Shown here piece after piece: positions 1 through 6,710 of a stretch of DNA of 14,671 nt (the first letter of the stretch is position 1; the number at the start of each line of letters is the position of its first letter). This stretch comes from Nitrososphaerota archaeon. Its GTDB lineage: Archaea; Thermoproteota; Bathyarchaeia; Bathyarchaeales; Bathycorpusculaceae. Made by a program: the position numbers and the translations under genes. The DNA lies in assembly GCA_031283385.1 (NCBI GenBank), contig JAITBW010000062.1:1-14671 (forward strand), given 5' to 3'. Below the pieces are notes generated by a model, which saw nothing but the letters and a program-made list of their open reading frames with translations, did not search any database and was not told the origin of the DNA.

Positions 1-162
1 TTAGAGTTTCCACGTGATGGAAATGTTGTTTATAGAGAAGCTGACAAGTTTCTTGTTAGCATAATTTTAACCGTAAGTGGTGTGGTGCTTTTTTGTGTGG
101 GTTTAAGCAAGTCTTTAATTTTAAAGTACAACCCACGTGGAAGAGTTACAAAAAATGGTTAA
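1..162 (+). CDS. C-terminal end of an unidentified membrane-anchored protein (partial)
   Basis: The frame is open from the first base and ends at TAA 160-162, giving 53 residues of a protein whose N-terminus lies outside the window. About ten polar residues are followed by one hydrophobic segment (roughly residues 17-36, rich in V, L, I, G and F), then a short basic tail (KYNPRGRVTKNG). This looks like a single C-terminal membrane anchor with a positively charged cytoplasmic end, as in many archaeal surface or membrane proteins. Codon use resembles that of the downstream genes. The family cannot be identified from so short a tail. The gene runs in the same direction as the glycosylation genes that follow but is separated from them by about 130 bp, so co-transcription is uncertain. 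Confidence 0.5.
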   Translation, partial: LEFPRDGNVVYREADKFLVSIILTVSGVVLFCVGLSKSLILKYNPRGRVTKNG

Positions 163-290
163 AACTTTTAGACTGGTGACTTTTCTTTTATTGAAAATTT
201 TCAGTGTTAATCACTCTTGTTTGTTTGTGAAATTAGAAAAGACTTTATTCTTGTAAGTTACAATAGCTCTAATACTCTTGAGGCGTTGCT
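163..290. other. Intergenic spacer with a 12-bp perfect palindrome
   Basis: No gene is seen. TGAAAATTTTCA at 192-203 is a perfect palindrome just downstream of the preceding stop codon and is followed by T-rich sequence; it could be a terminator stem or a protein-binding site. No convincing Shine-Dalgarno sequence precedes the next gene. Confidence 0.3.
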
Positions 291-3200
291 TTGCGGATTG
301 ATAAGCAGAAAACATTAATCTTGGCTAGTATGTTTGGTGTGGCTTTCCTTATTCGTGTTTTGCTATTTTCAACTCAAGGGTATCAAAATGACATGATTAC
401 TTTTACTTCATGGTTTAACACTGCAGCTGATTTTGGTCCACGCCTATTTTATGACACTGTTAGCTGGTGTGATTATCCTCCTTTCAACGTTTACCTATTT
501 TGGGGATTTGGCTCATTAACTCAAGCATTAGGCTTATTTGGAACATCATCTGCTGCATACATAGTAAAGCTAGTCCCCAACATTTTTGACATGCTCATCG
601 GCGGACTAATTTACCTATTCGTTCGTAAACAATTCAGCTTTAAACTTGCCATTTTAGCATCTGCATTTTACATTTTTAACCCTGCAATAATCTTTAACGC
701 TGCAGTATGGGGACAATTCGACGCTGTATACACATTCTTTATGCTACTTTCACTTATATTAGCCCTAAAACGCCAACCTGAACTGTCCGCTGCAAGTTTT
801 GCTATTAGTATTCTAACTAAACCCCAATCTATCGCTTTACTACCTATAGTTGCATTTGTAATTTTCAAAAAAAGCAACATTAAACGCTTCTTGTTCTCAG
901 TTGCCGCGTTTGCAGCAACAATTTTCGCAGTCATTTTACCTATGCAGTGGAGTAACCCTGTAAATTTCCTCTATAACATTTACTTCGGTGCATACAGTGG
1001 ATACGCTTACACATCCATTAACGCCTTTAACTTATGGGGACTATTTGGACTCTGGCGTCCTGACGGTAACTTGTTTATTTTAGGCTGGATCTCATTTGCA
1101 GCATTTTCAGTTTTCACGGTATATGTGTTAAATAAACGATGGAACAAGTTATCCTCAGATCATTGGCTCATATTTTTCGCCGCATTTATGATGCTCTTCG
1201 CATTTTTCATGTTACCAACACGAATACATGAACGATATCTCTTCCCCGCTATTAGCATGCTAGCCCTAATAACACCGTTTATCAAAAAAGCCCGAGTATT
1301 CTATGTTGTTATAACAGCAACTTTCCTATCAAACATCGCATATATACTATACTGGTTAAACCTCTACGCTAAAGATAATAATCCTTATAGCCCTAACCTG
1401 TCCTACGACCCCGTAGTTATAGTAGTGTGCGTTATCAACATTATCATGTTCATATATGGCTCTCTACTTATGTGGCGTGAGCTTGAAAACAAAAAAATAA
1501 TAAAAAACGAGCTCCCAGAAGATAGCGAACCAAAAACTGGACTTATACCCAATGAAGAACTGGGAGATAGTAACTTAAAAGTTGAATCCCCACCTGAAAA
1601 ACGCAGCTTTAACTTTTCCTTTAACATAAACAAAGTCTTTTCATTTAACATAAACAAAAAAGACATTATAACAATGATTCTGCTATCTACAATTTTCTTC
1701 TCTATCGCAATAACAAGTTTAGGCGCAACACAAGTACCCTCAAACGGTCTAAAAATAGCTGACAATGAACAACCACAGATTGCAATATTAGACCTTGGCG
1801 GTATGACTTCTGTTAGTACGATTTCTTTTTACATAAAAGATAGTCAAGATACGAAAATAAAAATTTATACTGGTCAACCTGGTGAATGGTTTGAAAGTGG
1901 CACAATTACTGTAACTTACCCATTTGCCTACATGAATTGGCACTCTCTTAACATTCGCGATACTAGATACATTCGTTTAGAATTTGAAGCATTGACAGAC
2001 ATTGAAATTAACGAGCTGATTGTCCTTGACTCGGACAATCACTTAGTACCTATATCTTCTATTACCTGTGAAAATGATGATAATACCTTAAATTTCAACC
2101 TATTAATTGATGAACAAGATATCGTTGTCTTACCTAGAACTTACTTTACTGAAACAATGTTTGATGAAGTATACTTTACCCGAACTGCTGAACAGTATCT
2201 AAATCAACAATGGCCATACGAATGGACTCATCCTCCTTTGGGCAAACTCATCATCGCATCTGGAATTACAGTTTTCGGATTAAACCCGTTTGGTTGGCGT
2301 ATAATGGGTGTAATTTTTGGAACTTTAATGATACCTATAATCTTCTTGTTAGGCAAAAAAATGTTCGGTTCATACATTGGCGGTTTCACAGCAGCTTTTC
2401 TGCTAACCTTTGACTTTATGCATTTCACAGAGGCACGCTTAGGCATTACAGATACATATCTTGCCTTCTTCTCTATACTCTCTCAACTATTCTTCTTTAT
2501 TTACCTAAGCAATGTAATAAGAAAAGGCTGGAAAAACGCAAGTGTTATACCTCTATTTTTCTCATTTATGTTCTTCGCACTTGGCTTTTCCACTAAATGG
2601 CTAGTACTCTTCGGATTCTTAGGAGCTATGGCAATTTTAATAATAATGCGCTTCTCAGACTTGATAAAAACTAAAAGCAAAACCATTTCAGACAAATTTT
2701 ACGCTTTCTTCGAATACCCATACGCCTACATAATGCTCTTTATAATCATAGCTATCGGCATCTATTTTGCAACATACATCCCTGACATGCTCGCCGGCAG
2801 ATCACTTATGAATGTAGCTCAACTCCAAGACGCTATGTATACTTACCATGCTGCTCCAATTGGTCTTGACCATCCCTACTCCTCACCTGGCTGGAGCTGG
2901 CCACTAATAGAAAAACCTCTATGGCTATACATCAACTATCTACCTGCAGATATGCGCTCAACAATAAGCCTGTTTGGAAATCCTGCTGTTTGGTGGATAG
3001 GCTTTGCAGCAATTATAACACTTACCGGAGCTACTATACTCAAAGCTGTTGCTGAACTTAAAAAACGACGAATAATACAACTCGAAATTTCAGCAATATT
3101 TCTATCTGTTGTTTTCTTTGCCCAATGGTTACCTTATGCTCTTATAAGCAGAGGATTATTCATTTATCACTACTATGTTAGCGTACCAATTATCTGTCTT

Positions 3201-3377
3201 GCATCAGCGTATTTTATTAGCAAGTATTGGAAATATACTTGGATGAAAATCGCGGCATTAGCCTACTTCGCAACTGTAATTGCACTATTTGTGCTATTCT
3301 ACCCCGTCATCTCCGGCACTCCAGTATCAACGATAACAAGTGAAAGTTTAAGATGGTTTAACCAATGGGTGTTCTAA
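291..3377 (+). CDS. GT-C fusion: Gpi18-like glycosyltransferase + protein O-mannosyltransferase with inserted discoidin-like domain
   Basis: Predicted polytopic membrane enzyme of 1028 residues that should transfer lipid-linked sugars (probably mannose) on the outer face of the membrane. Residues 1-395 look like a Gpi18-like GT-C transferase (COG5542 type): an acidic residue after the first membrane helix (YQNDM, 31-35), WGQFDA (140-145) and HERYLFP (313-319). A polar linker (396-458) follows and contains a repeated FNINK. A membrane helix (459-477) leads to a beta-rich extracytoplasmic region (about 480-610) resembling an F5/8C or discoidin sandwich (ILDLGG, TRYIRLEF). The remainder is a GT39 protein O-mannosyltransferase: FDEVYF (624-629, the acidic pair of loop 1), HPPLGK (647-652), HFTEARLGITDTY (711-723), and HPYSSPGWSWPL before the C-terminal helices. 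The start is TTG, since an in-frame stop lies at 279-281; ATG 330 is the alternative but would cut into the first helix. It overlaps the next gene by 13 bp. Domain calls come from motifs; substrate and donor are inferred. Confidence 0.85.
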   Translation: MRIDKQKTLILASMFGVAFLIRVLLFSTQGYQNDMITFTSWFNTAADFGPRLFYDTVSWCDYPPFNVYLFWGFGSLTQALGLFGTSSAAYIVKLVPNIFDMLIGGLIYLFVRKQFSFKLAILASAFYIFNPAIIFNAAVWGQFDAVYTFFMLLSLILALKRQPELSAASFAISILTKPQSIALLPIVAFVIFKKSNIKRFLFSVAAFAATIFAVILPMQWSNPVNFLYNIYFGAYSGYAYTSINAFNLWGLFGLWRPDGNLFILGWISFAAFSVFTVYVLNKRWNKLSSDHWLIFFAAFMMLFAFFMLPTRIHERYLFPAISMLALITPFIKKARVFYVVITATFLSNIAYILYWLNLYAKDNNPYSPNLSYDPVVIVVCVINIIMFIYGSLLMWRELENKKIIKNELPEDSEPKTGLIPNEELGDSNLKVESPPEKRSFNFSFNINKVFSFNINKKDIITMILLSTIFFSIAITSLGATQVPSNGLKIADNEQPQIAILDLGGMTSVSTISFYIKDSQDTKIKIYTGQPGEWFESGTITVTYPFAYMNWHSLNIRDTRYIRLEFEALTDIEINELIVLDSDNHLVPISSITCENDDNTLNFNLLIDEQDIVVLPRTYFTETMFDEVYFTRTAEQYLNQQWPYEWTHPPLGKLIIASGITVFGLNPFGWRIMGVIFGTLMIPIIFLLGKKMFGSYIGGFTAAFLLTFDFMHFTEARLGITDTYLAFFSILSQLFFFIYLSNVIRKGWKNASVIPLFFSFMFFALGFSTKWLVLFGFLGAMAILIIMRFSDLIKTKSKTISDKFYAFFEYPYAYIMLFIIIAIGIYFATYIPDMLAGRSLMNVAQLQDAMYTYHAAPIGLDHPYSSPGWSWPLIEKPLWLYINYLPADMRSTISLFGNPAVWWIGFAAIITLTGATILKAVAELKKRRIIQLEISAIFLSVVFFAQWLPYALISRGLFIYHYYVSVPIICLASAYFISKYWKYTWMKIAALAYFATVIALFVLFYPVISGTPVSTITSESLRWFNQWVF
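1620..1658 (+). repeat. Two 15-bp direct repeats in the inter-domain linker
   Basis: TTTAACATAAACAAA occurs at 1620-1634 and again at 1644-1658. The 24-bp offset (8 codons) keeps both copies in frame and encodes a repeated FNINK. It lies at the junction between the Gpi18-like half and the O-mannosyltransferase half, where a short tandem duplication is easily tolerated. Confidence 0.7.
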
Positions 3378-4126
3378 AAACACAAAACACAAACAATAAT
3401 TTCGACAACAAAAACGTACAGGTAGACGTGACAGTTGTACTTCCAGCTATAAATGAAGTCGATATAATAGAACAAACTGCCGATATCATAAGTAAAGAAC
3501 TAAAAACATACGGCTGCGCCTACGAAATAATACTTGCCGAAGACGGCAGCACAGACGGAACAGATAAAAAAGCTGCCGAACTATCCGAAAACTTACCCTA
3601 CATCCGTCATATACATGGCGAAAAACGGCTTGGTCGCGGTAGAGCATTAAAGAACTCTTTTAAACAATCAAACGGTAACATTCTAATTTACATGGATGTA
3701 GACCTAGCAACTGATATTAAATATCTAACTCAACTAATTGATGCAGTCACAATAGAGGGTTATCAATTAGCAACAGGTTCAAGAAGGCTTTCACAAAGTA
3801 GAGCTAAACGTACCTTCACACGTAATACAGCATCCAAAGTTTACAATTCAATGGTACGCTTCTTCCTTAGATCTAACATTAAAGACCACCAATGCGGCTT
3901 TAAAGCATTTCAACGTGAAATAATACTACCTCTACTTGACGAAGTTGAAGCTAACCATTGGTTCTGGGATACTGAAACACTAATCCGCGCTCAACGTAAA
4001 GGATACAAAATAAAAGAAATTCCTGTTGAGTGGAGAGGTACACGAGAAACTAAGGTTAAACTTTTCCGAGACTCATTTGACATGGCTAAACAAGTTATAG
4101 CGTTATGGAGACGTCTAAACTTTTAA
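3365..4126 (+). CDS. Family 2 glycosyltransferase, dolichyl-phosphate mannose (or glucose) synthase-like
   Basis: Cytosolic GT-A fold enzyme of 253 residues predicted to move a sugar from GDP-mannose or UDP-glucose to dolichyl phosphate. Visible motifs are the nucleotide-binding start (VVLPAINE, 24-31), EDGSTDGT (59-66), the metal-binding DVD in MDVDLATD (110-117), and DHQCGFKAF (about 175-183), which is typical of the DPM1/Alg5 branch. No C-terminal membrane helices or GtrA domain are present, so it is the short soluble or peripheral form. The ATG at 3365 lies inside the end of the preceding O-mannosyltransferase gene (13-bp overlap), so the two are probably translationally coupled. The pairing supports a donor-maker plus donor-user unit for protein O-mannosylation. 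The donor sugar cannot be told from sequence alone. Confidence 0.85.
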   Translation: MGVLKTQNTNNNFDNKNVQVDVTVVLPAINEVDIIEQTADIISKELKTYGCAYEIILAEDGSTDGTDKKAAELSENLPYIRHIHGEKRLGRGRALKNSFKQSNGNILIYMDVDLATDIKYLTQLIDAVTIEGYQLATGSRRLSQSRAKRTFTRNTASKVYNSMVRFFLRSNIKDHQCGFKAFQREIILPLLDEVEANHWFWDTETLIRAQRKGYKIKEIPVEWRGTRETKVKLFRDSFDMAKQVIALWRRLNF

Positions 4127-4218
4127 TTTTTAAATCCATAAAAACAACTCATTTTATATGCCTACTCAATTTACTTATAAGTTTTACAAACACATAATTT
4201 CATAATTAACCAAATTAA
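4127..4218 (+). promoter_or_regulatory. T-rich end of the glycosylation unit and probable promoter of the next gene
   Basis: T-rich sequence after the stop (TTTTTAAAT) could end transcription. ACTTATAAGT at 4173-4182 is a perfect 10-bp palindrome with a TATA-like core about 40 nt upstream of the GTG start. A second AT-rich element (CATAATTT, near 4192-4199) lies closer to the start. Which one is used is unclear. Confidence 0.35.
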
Positions 4219-5142
4219 GTGAAAGATATGGAAGCCATAAAAGAGACTGCCCGCAAAATTGGTAATCTCGAAATTAAGGGTGCAAGAAATGCAGCTCTTG
4301 CAGCTGTAAACGCCATACAAGTGTTTGCTCAGCAGTCAACTGCAGAAGATAAAACCAGCTTTTTAGCAGAGCTTACACAGATACAACAGTTACTTTTTAA
4401 TTCACGAGAAACTGAACCCTTAATGCGAAATGCCCTCTCTTATTTAATTGGTCAAATCCAGCAAAGCAGCATCCAAAAAGTTTCTGAACTTTGCACTTTA
4501 TTGAGTGTTAACGCTGACAAGTTTCTATACGAACTTGACGCTTCAAGAAATTACGCCGCTGAAATCGGCGCAAAATGCATACAACACGAAATGACTATCT
4601 TTACACATTGTCACTCATCAACAGCAACTTTAATGTTACTTAAAGCTAAGCAAGACGGCAAAAACTTTAAAGTCATATGTACCGAAACGCGTCCTACACT
4701 TCAAGGCAGAATTACCGCATGTAAACTGGCTGAAAACGATATAGCTGTCACTTTCATTGTTGACTCCGCATCACGTGCATATGTTTCTAAAGCTGACTTT
4801 GTAATAGTAGGTGCTGACGCAATAACTCCTAATGGTAATGTGGTTAACAAAATTGGTACAAGTGGACTTGCTGTTTTAGCACATGACGTACATAAACCGT
4901 TCTATGTAATCTCAGAACTGCTAAAACTTGATACAACAACACATTATAACGAATTCGAAAATATTGAACAACGCAACCCTGACGACATTTGGAAAGACGC
5001 GCCACAAAAAATAAATGTACAAAATCCAGCGTTTGACGTTACACCCTCCAGATATATTCATAATATAATCTGCGAAAAAGGTCTAATACAACCTCAAAAT
5101 GTGCTTGATATAACAAGACAATTTTACCCTTGGCTCTTTTAA
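4219..5142 (+). CDS. eIF2B-family ribose-1,5-bisphosphate isomerase-like protein
   Basis: A 307-residue member of the eIF2B alpha/beta/delta - MtnA - R15P isomerase superfamily. In archaea, R15P isomerase turns ribose-1,5-bisphosphate from AMP breakdown into ribulose-1,5-bisphosphate for form III RuBisCO. The N-terminal helical part (about 1-115) precedes the Rossmann-like part. Key residues match this branch: Cys131 in THCHS (129-133) and Asp200 in GADAI (198-202) correspond to the catalytic Cys and Asp of the Thermococcus enzyme. ETRP (156-159), NKIGT (210-214), and a C-terminal NPAFDVTP segment with a following GLIQP also fit. The start may be GTG 4219 or ATG 4228; neither has a clear Shine-Dalgarno. 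Archaeal databases often label such proteins eIF2B alpha, but the conserved catalytic pair favours an enzyme. No RuBisCO or AMP phosphorylase gene is visible nearby, so the pathway role rests on family knowledge. Confidence 0.8.
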   Translation: MKDMEAIKETARKIGNLEIKGARNAALAAVNAIQVFAQQSTAEDKTSFLAELTQIQQLLFNSRETEPLMRNALSYLIGQIQQSSIQKVSELCTLLSVNADKFLYELDASRNYAAEIGAKCIQHEMTIFTHCHSSTATLMLLKAKQDGKNFKVICTETRPTLQGRITACKLAENDIAVTFIVDSASRAYVSKADFVIVGADAITPNGNVVNKIGTSGLAVLAHDVHKPFYVISELLKLDTTTHYNEFENIEQRNPDDIWKDAPQKINVQNPAFDVTPSRYIHNIICEKGLIQPQNVLDITRQFYPWLF

Positions 5143-5267
5143 CAAACTCTTACTTTTCGCCACGCTACAAAAATATTAACTTATAGAGCTAATTTTTAGA
5201 AAATACGGTTATCCTGATAATTTTTAGTACTTATTGTTGTTGTGATATTTCTTTTTTGTAAGAAACA

Positions 5268-5299
5268 TTAAATTTAAGCTCTTAGATGTCTTCTAAGAG
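5268..5299 (+). promoter_or_regulatory. TATA-like box followed by an 8-bp inverted repeat before the 107-aa gene
   Basis: TTAAATTTA at 5268-5276 is a good archaeal TATA-like box, 37 nt (centre) before ATG 5309. CTCTTAGA (5279-5286) and TCTAAGAG (5292-5299) form a perfect 8-bp inverted repeat with a 5-nt spacer, lying exactly between the TATA box and the expected transcription start. This placement suits an operator for a repressor; a 5' hairpin in the mRNA is less likely because most of it would lie upstream of the start site. Confidence 0.45.
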
Positions 5300-5308
5300 T
5301 GAAAGATT

Positions 5309-5632
5309 ATGTTTCGCGTAAGAGTTAATAAAATTGAATCAACTCGTGATATTGATGGAAATCTAGGAAAAAGACTTGAGCTCCTAGAAGAACGAGAAGT
5401 AAACCCATACGTGCTAAGACCACAAACTGACGAAGCAAAAATGGCACAAGACATCATGCAAGCTCTTCAACATCAAATGCCTTTTCTACCACAACATCAA
5501 CAATTAGCTACACCAAAAATTATTCTGTTCTTAACTGAACAAGAATACGACAGTTTAGGCATAATCTTTGACGTAAATCAGGTCTATGAAGTTGTGCTAG
5601 ACAATCAAGTAATACAGTTCAGGAAAATTTAG
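5309..5632 (+). CDS. Unknown 107-aa conserved-looking archaeal protein (weak resemblance to arcadin-1)
   Basis: Small soluble protein with no signal peptide or membrane helix. It has a beta-rich N-terminal part (FRVRVNKIES, then RLELLEERE), a Gln/His/Met-rich middle (about residues 44-66) that looks like a flexible helix or loop, and a C-terminal part (about 69-107) with KIILFLTEQEYD, VNQVYEV and VIQFRK that reads as a compact alpha/beta unit. The C-terminal pattern reminds me of arcadin-1, a small protein encoded near the actin homologue crenactin in some Thermoproteota, but this is from memory and no crenactin gene is in the window. It is transcribed alone, with its own TATA-like box and an inverted repeat at the expected start site. 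The real-gene call is secure from start, promoter and composition; function is unknown. Confidence 0.8.
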   Translation: MFRVRVNKIESTRDIDGNLGKRLELLEEREVNPYVLRPQTDEAKMAQDIMQALQHQMPFLPQHQQLATPKIILFLTEQEYDSLGIIFDVNQVYEVVLDNQVIQFRKI

Positions 5633-5867
5633 TACATCTACGTTTATGTAACTGCGTTATGTTGCGAATGAAATGAACGCGGCATAGAAGACGGAAACTA
5701 TTACAAGGGTTTTTTCACCCCCTTACCTTAAGAATTTTTAAACACTTTCAATGATACTGCAACATTCAGAAGAAAGTACAGGAAATGTTTGTATGATGAC
5801 GTTCTCCACAATCTTCAAATTATCACTTTTTACTTTGTTGAATAAATAGTAAAGTTTAGCATATGTG
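5633..5867. other. Intergenic stretch without a recognised gene
   Basis: About 235 bp between the unknown 107-aa gene and the acylphosphatase promoter. A weak hairpin is possible at 5705-5724 (AAGGG/CCCTT around a T-rich loop), perhaps ending the upstream transcript. A 32-codon open frame (5751-5849) has no ribosome binding site and no well-placed TATA box. ATGATGA at 5793-5799 resembles a C box, but no CTGA D box follows, so I do not call a C/D sRNA. Confidence 0.4.
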
Positions 5868-5876
5868 TTAAAATAA
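5868..5876 (+). promoter_or_regulatory. TATA-like box of the acylphosphatase gene (leaderless)
   Basis: TTAAAATAA is centred 26 nt upstream of ATG 5898, the usual TATA-to-start-site distance in archaea. Transcription should therefore begin at or next to the ATG; no Shine-Dalgarno is present. A leaderless mRNA is inferred. Confidence 0.5.
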
Positions 5877-5897
5877 TTCGGAAAACAAGAAATTTTT

Positions 5898-6173
5898 ATG
5901 ACAAAAATAAGAGCACATGTATATGTAACTGGAAAGGTTCAAGGGGTTTTCTTTAGGCAAAATACTAAACGACAGGCGCAGAGTCGTAATGTATGCGGCT
6001 GGGTTAGTAATTTACCAGATGGACGAGTTGAGGCAGTCTTTGAGGGCGAGGAAATATTTGTTAAAGAACTTGTGGATTATTGTCGTCAGGGACCTTCGTT
6101 TGCTAAGGTCGAACAGCTTGAAGTGTTTTTTGAAGATTACACTGGCACGTTTTTAGATTTTAGAATAATCTAG
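5898..6173 (+). CDS. acyP: Acylphosphatase
   Basis: Small cytosolic enzyme of 91 residues that hydrolyses acyl phosphates such as acetyl phosphate and carbamoyl phosphate. The family signatures are intact: GKVQGVFFR (12-20), which carries the catalytic Arg20 and the phosphate-binding loop, and GWVSNLPDGRVEAVFEG (34-50), with catalytic Asn38. The length is standard for a single-domain acylphosphatase (about 90-100 residues). The ATG start fits both the family's usual N-terminus and the TATA-like box 26 nt upstream. The gene ends one base before the stop codon of a convergent gene, so the two transcripts must overlap or terminate inside each other. Physiological substrate unknown. Confidence 0.95.
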   Translation: MTKIRAHVYVTGKVQGVFFRQNTKRQAQSRNVCGWVSNLPDGRVEAVFEGEEIFVKELVDYCRQGPSFAKVEQLEVFFEDYTGTFLDFRII

Positions 6174-6174
6174 T

Positions 6175-6639
6175 TTATGTTTTCTTTTTTGGGACTCGAA
6201 AGTGGCTGTCTTTTCCTGCACTGATATACTCGCCGTCCATTCCACGTATGGTTGAAGCGATCTTGGCAAAGTTATCACTGCCAAGGAATTGCTTTGGTTT
6301 AACTGTAATATACTCCTCTTTGTCTTCAAAAACTAGTTTTGCTTCAAGATCTTCAGGGAAGGACATGCGAACATCGTCAAGTGAACGCGTTTTTGTTTCA
6401 GTTTGAGCGGCATTCATTAAATTTACTTCTGCAGACGATGACGGCACATATGTTGATTTTAATGTTGATGAAGAGTTAGCTGTAGTACTAGCGACTGGTT
6501 GTGATTGGATTTGTGATACTGAGAGCAGTTTTATAGAGGCTGAAATTGACCGTAACTCTTCTGTAACTTTGTTGACGGTAACTATGAGTTCATCAACTCT
6601 TGTAGATAATTGGTTAAGCTTCTCTTTGTCACTGCTCAT
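6175..6639 (-). CDS. Unknown protein: N-terminal coiled coil, Ser/Thr linker, small C-terminal domain
   Basis: A 154-residue protein I do not recognise. Residues 8-39 form an uninterrupted heptad pattern with hydrophobic residues at 8, 11, 15, 18, 22, 25, 29, 32, 36 and 39, a strong sign of a parallel coiled coil and therefore of oligomerisation. Residues 41-85 are a Ser/Thr/Ala/Gln-rich, probably disordered linker. Residues 90-151 look like a compact basic alpha/beta domain (SFPEDLE, ITVKPKQFLG, FAKIASTIRGM, EYISAGKDSHFRVP) with a Lys-rich tail. The Gly/Ser/His/Arg cluster near the end could bind nucleic acid or phosphate, but that is a guess. The start ATG has GAGGAAA just upstream on its own strand. 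It is divergent from rtcA across 71 bp and convergent with acylphosphatase. No membrane segment or signal peptide. Confidence 0.8.
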   Translation of the reverse strand: MSSDKEKLNQLSTRVDELIVTVNKVTEELRSISASIKLLSVSQIQSQPVASTTANSSSTLKSTYVPSSSAEVNLMNAAQTETKTRSLDDVRMSFPEDLEAKLVFEDKEEYITVKPKQFLGSDNFAKIASTIRGMDGEYISAGKDSHFRVPKKKT

Positions 6640-6710
6640 TGTATTTCCTCAAACTCTAAAATACCTCTAACAGTTATTAAATTCTTTGCAATTGTGTTGT
6701 AAGTTAACTG
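6640..6710. promoter_or_regulatory. Divergent promoter region between the coiled-coil gene and rtcA
   Basis: TTATTAAATT (6674-6683) is centred about 33 nt upstream of rtcA's ATG 6711, fitting a near-leaderless transcript. Read on the minus strand the same element lies about 40 nt from ATG 6639, whose short leader would include GAGG. One TATA-like element may therefore serve both directions. Confidence 0.4.

Noticed and set aside
668..934. 88-codon open frame on the minus strand
   Set aside because: Antisense to the highly convincing GT-C membrane enzyme; no ribosome binding site and low-complexity Ala/Lys-rich product typical of a shadow frame.
1403..1765. 120-codon open frame on the minus strand
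   Set aside because: Antisense to the linker of the GT-C fusion; Ser/Phe-rich product mirrors the AT-rich linker, with no family resemblance.
5793..5849. ATGATGA as a possible C box of a C/D sRNA, and a 32-codon frame overlapping it (from 5751)
   Set aside because: No CTGA D box or D' box follows within a plausible distance; the small frame lacks a ribosome binding site and a properly spaced TATA box.
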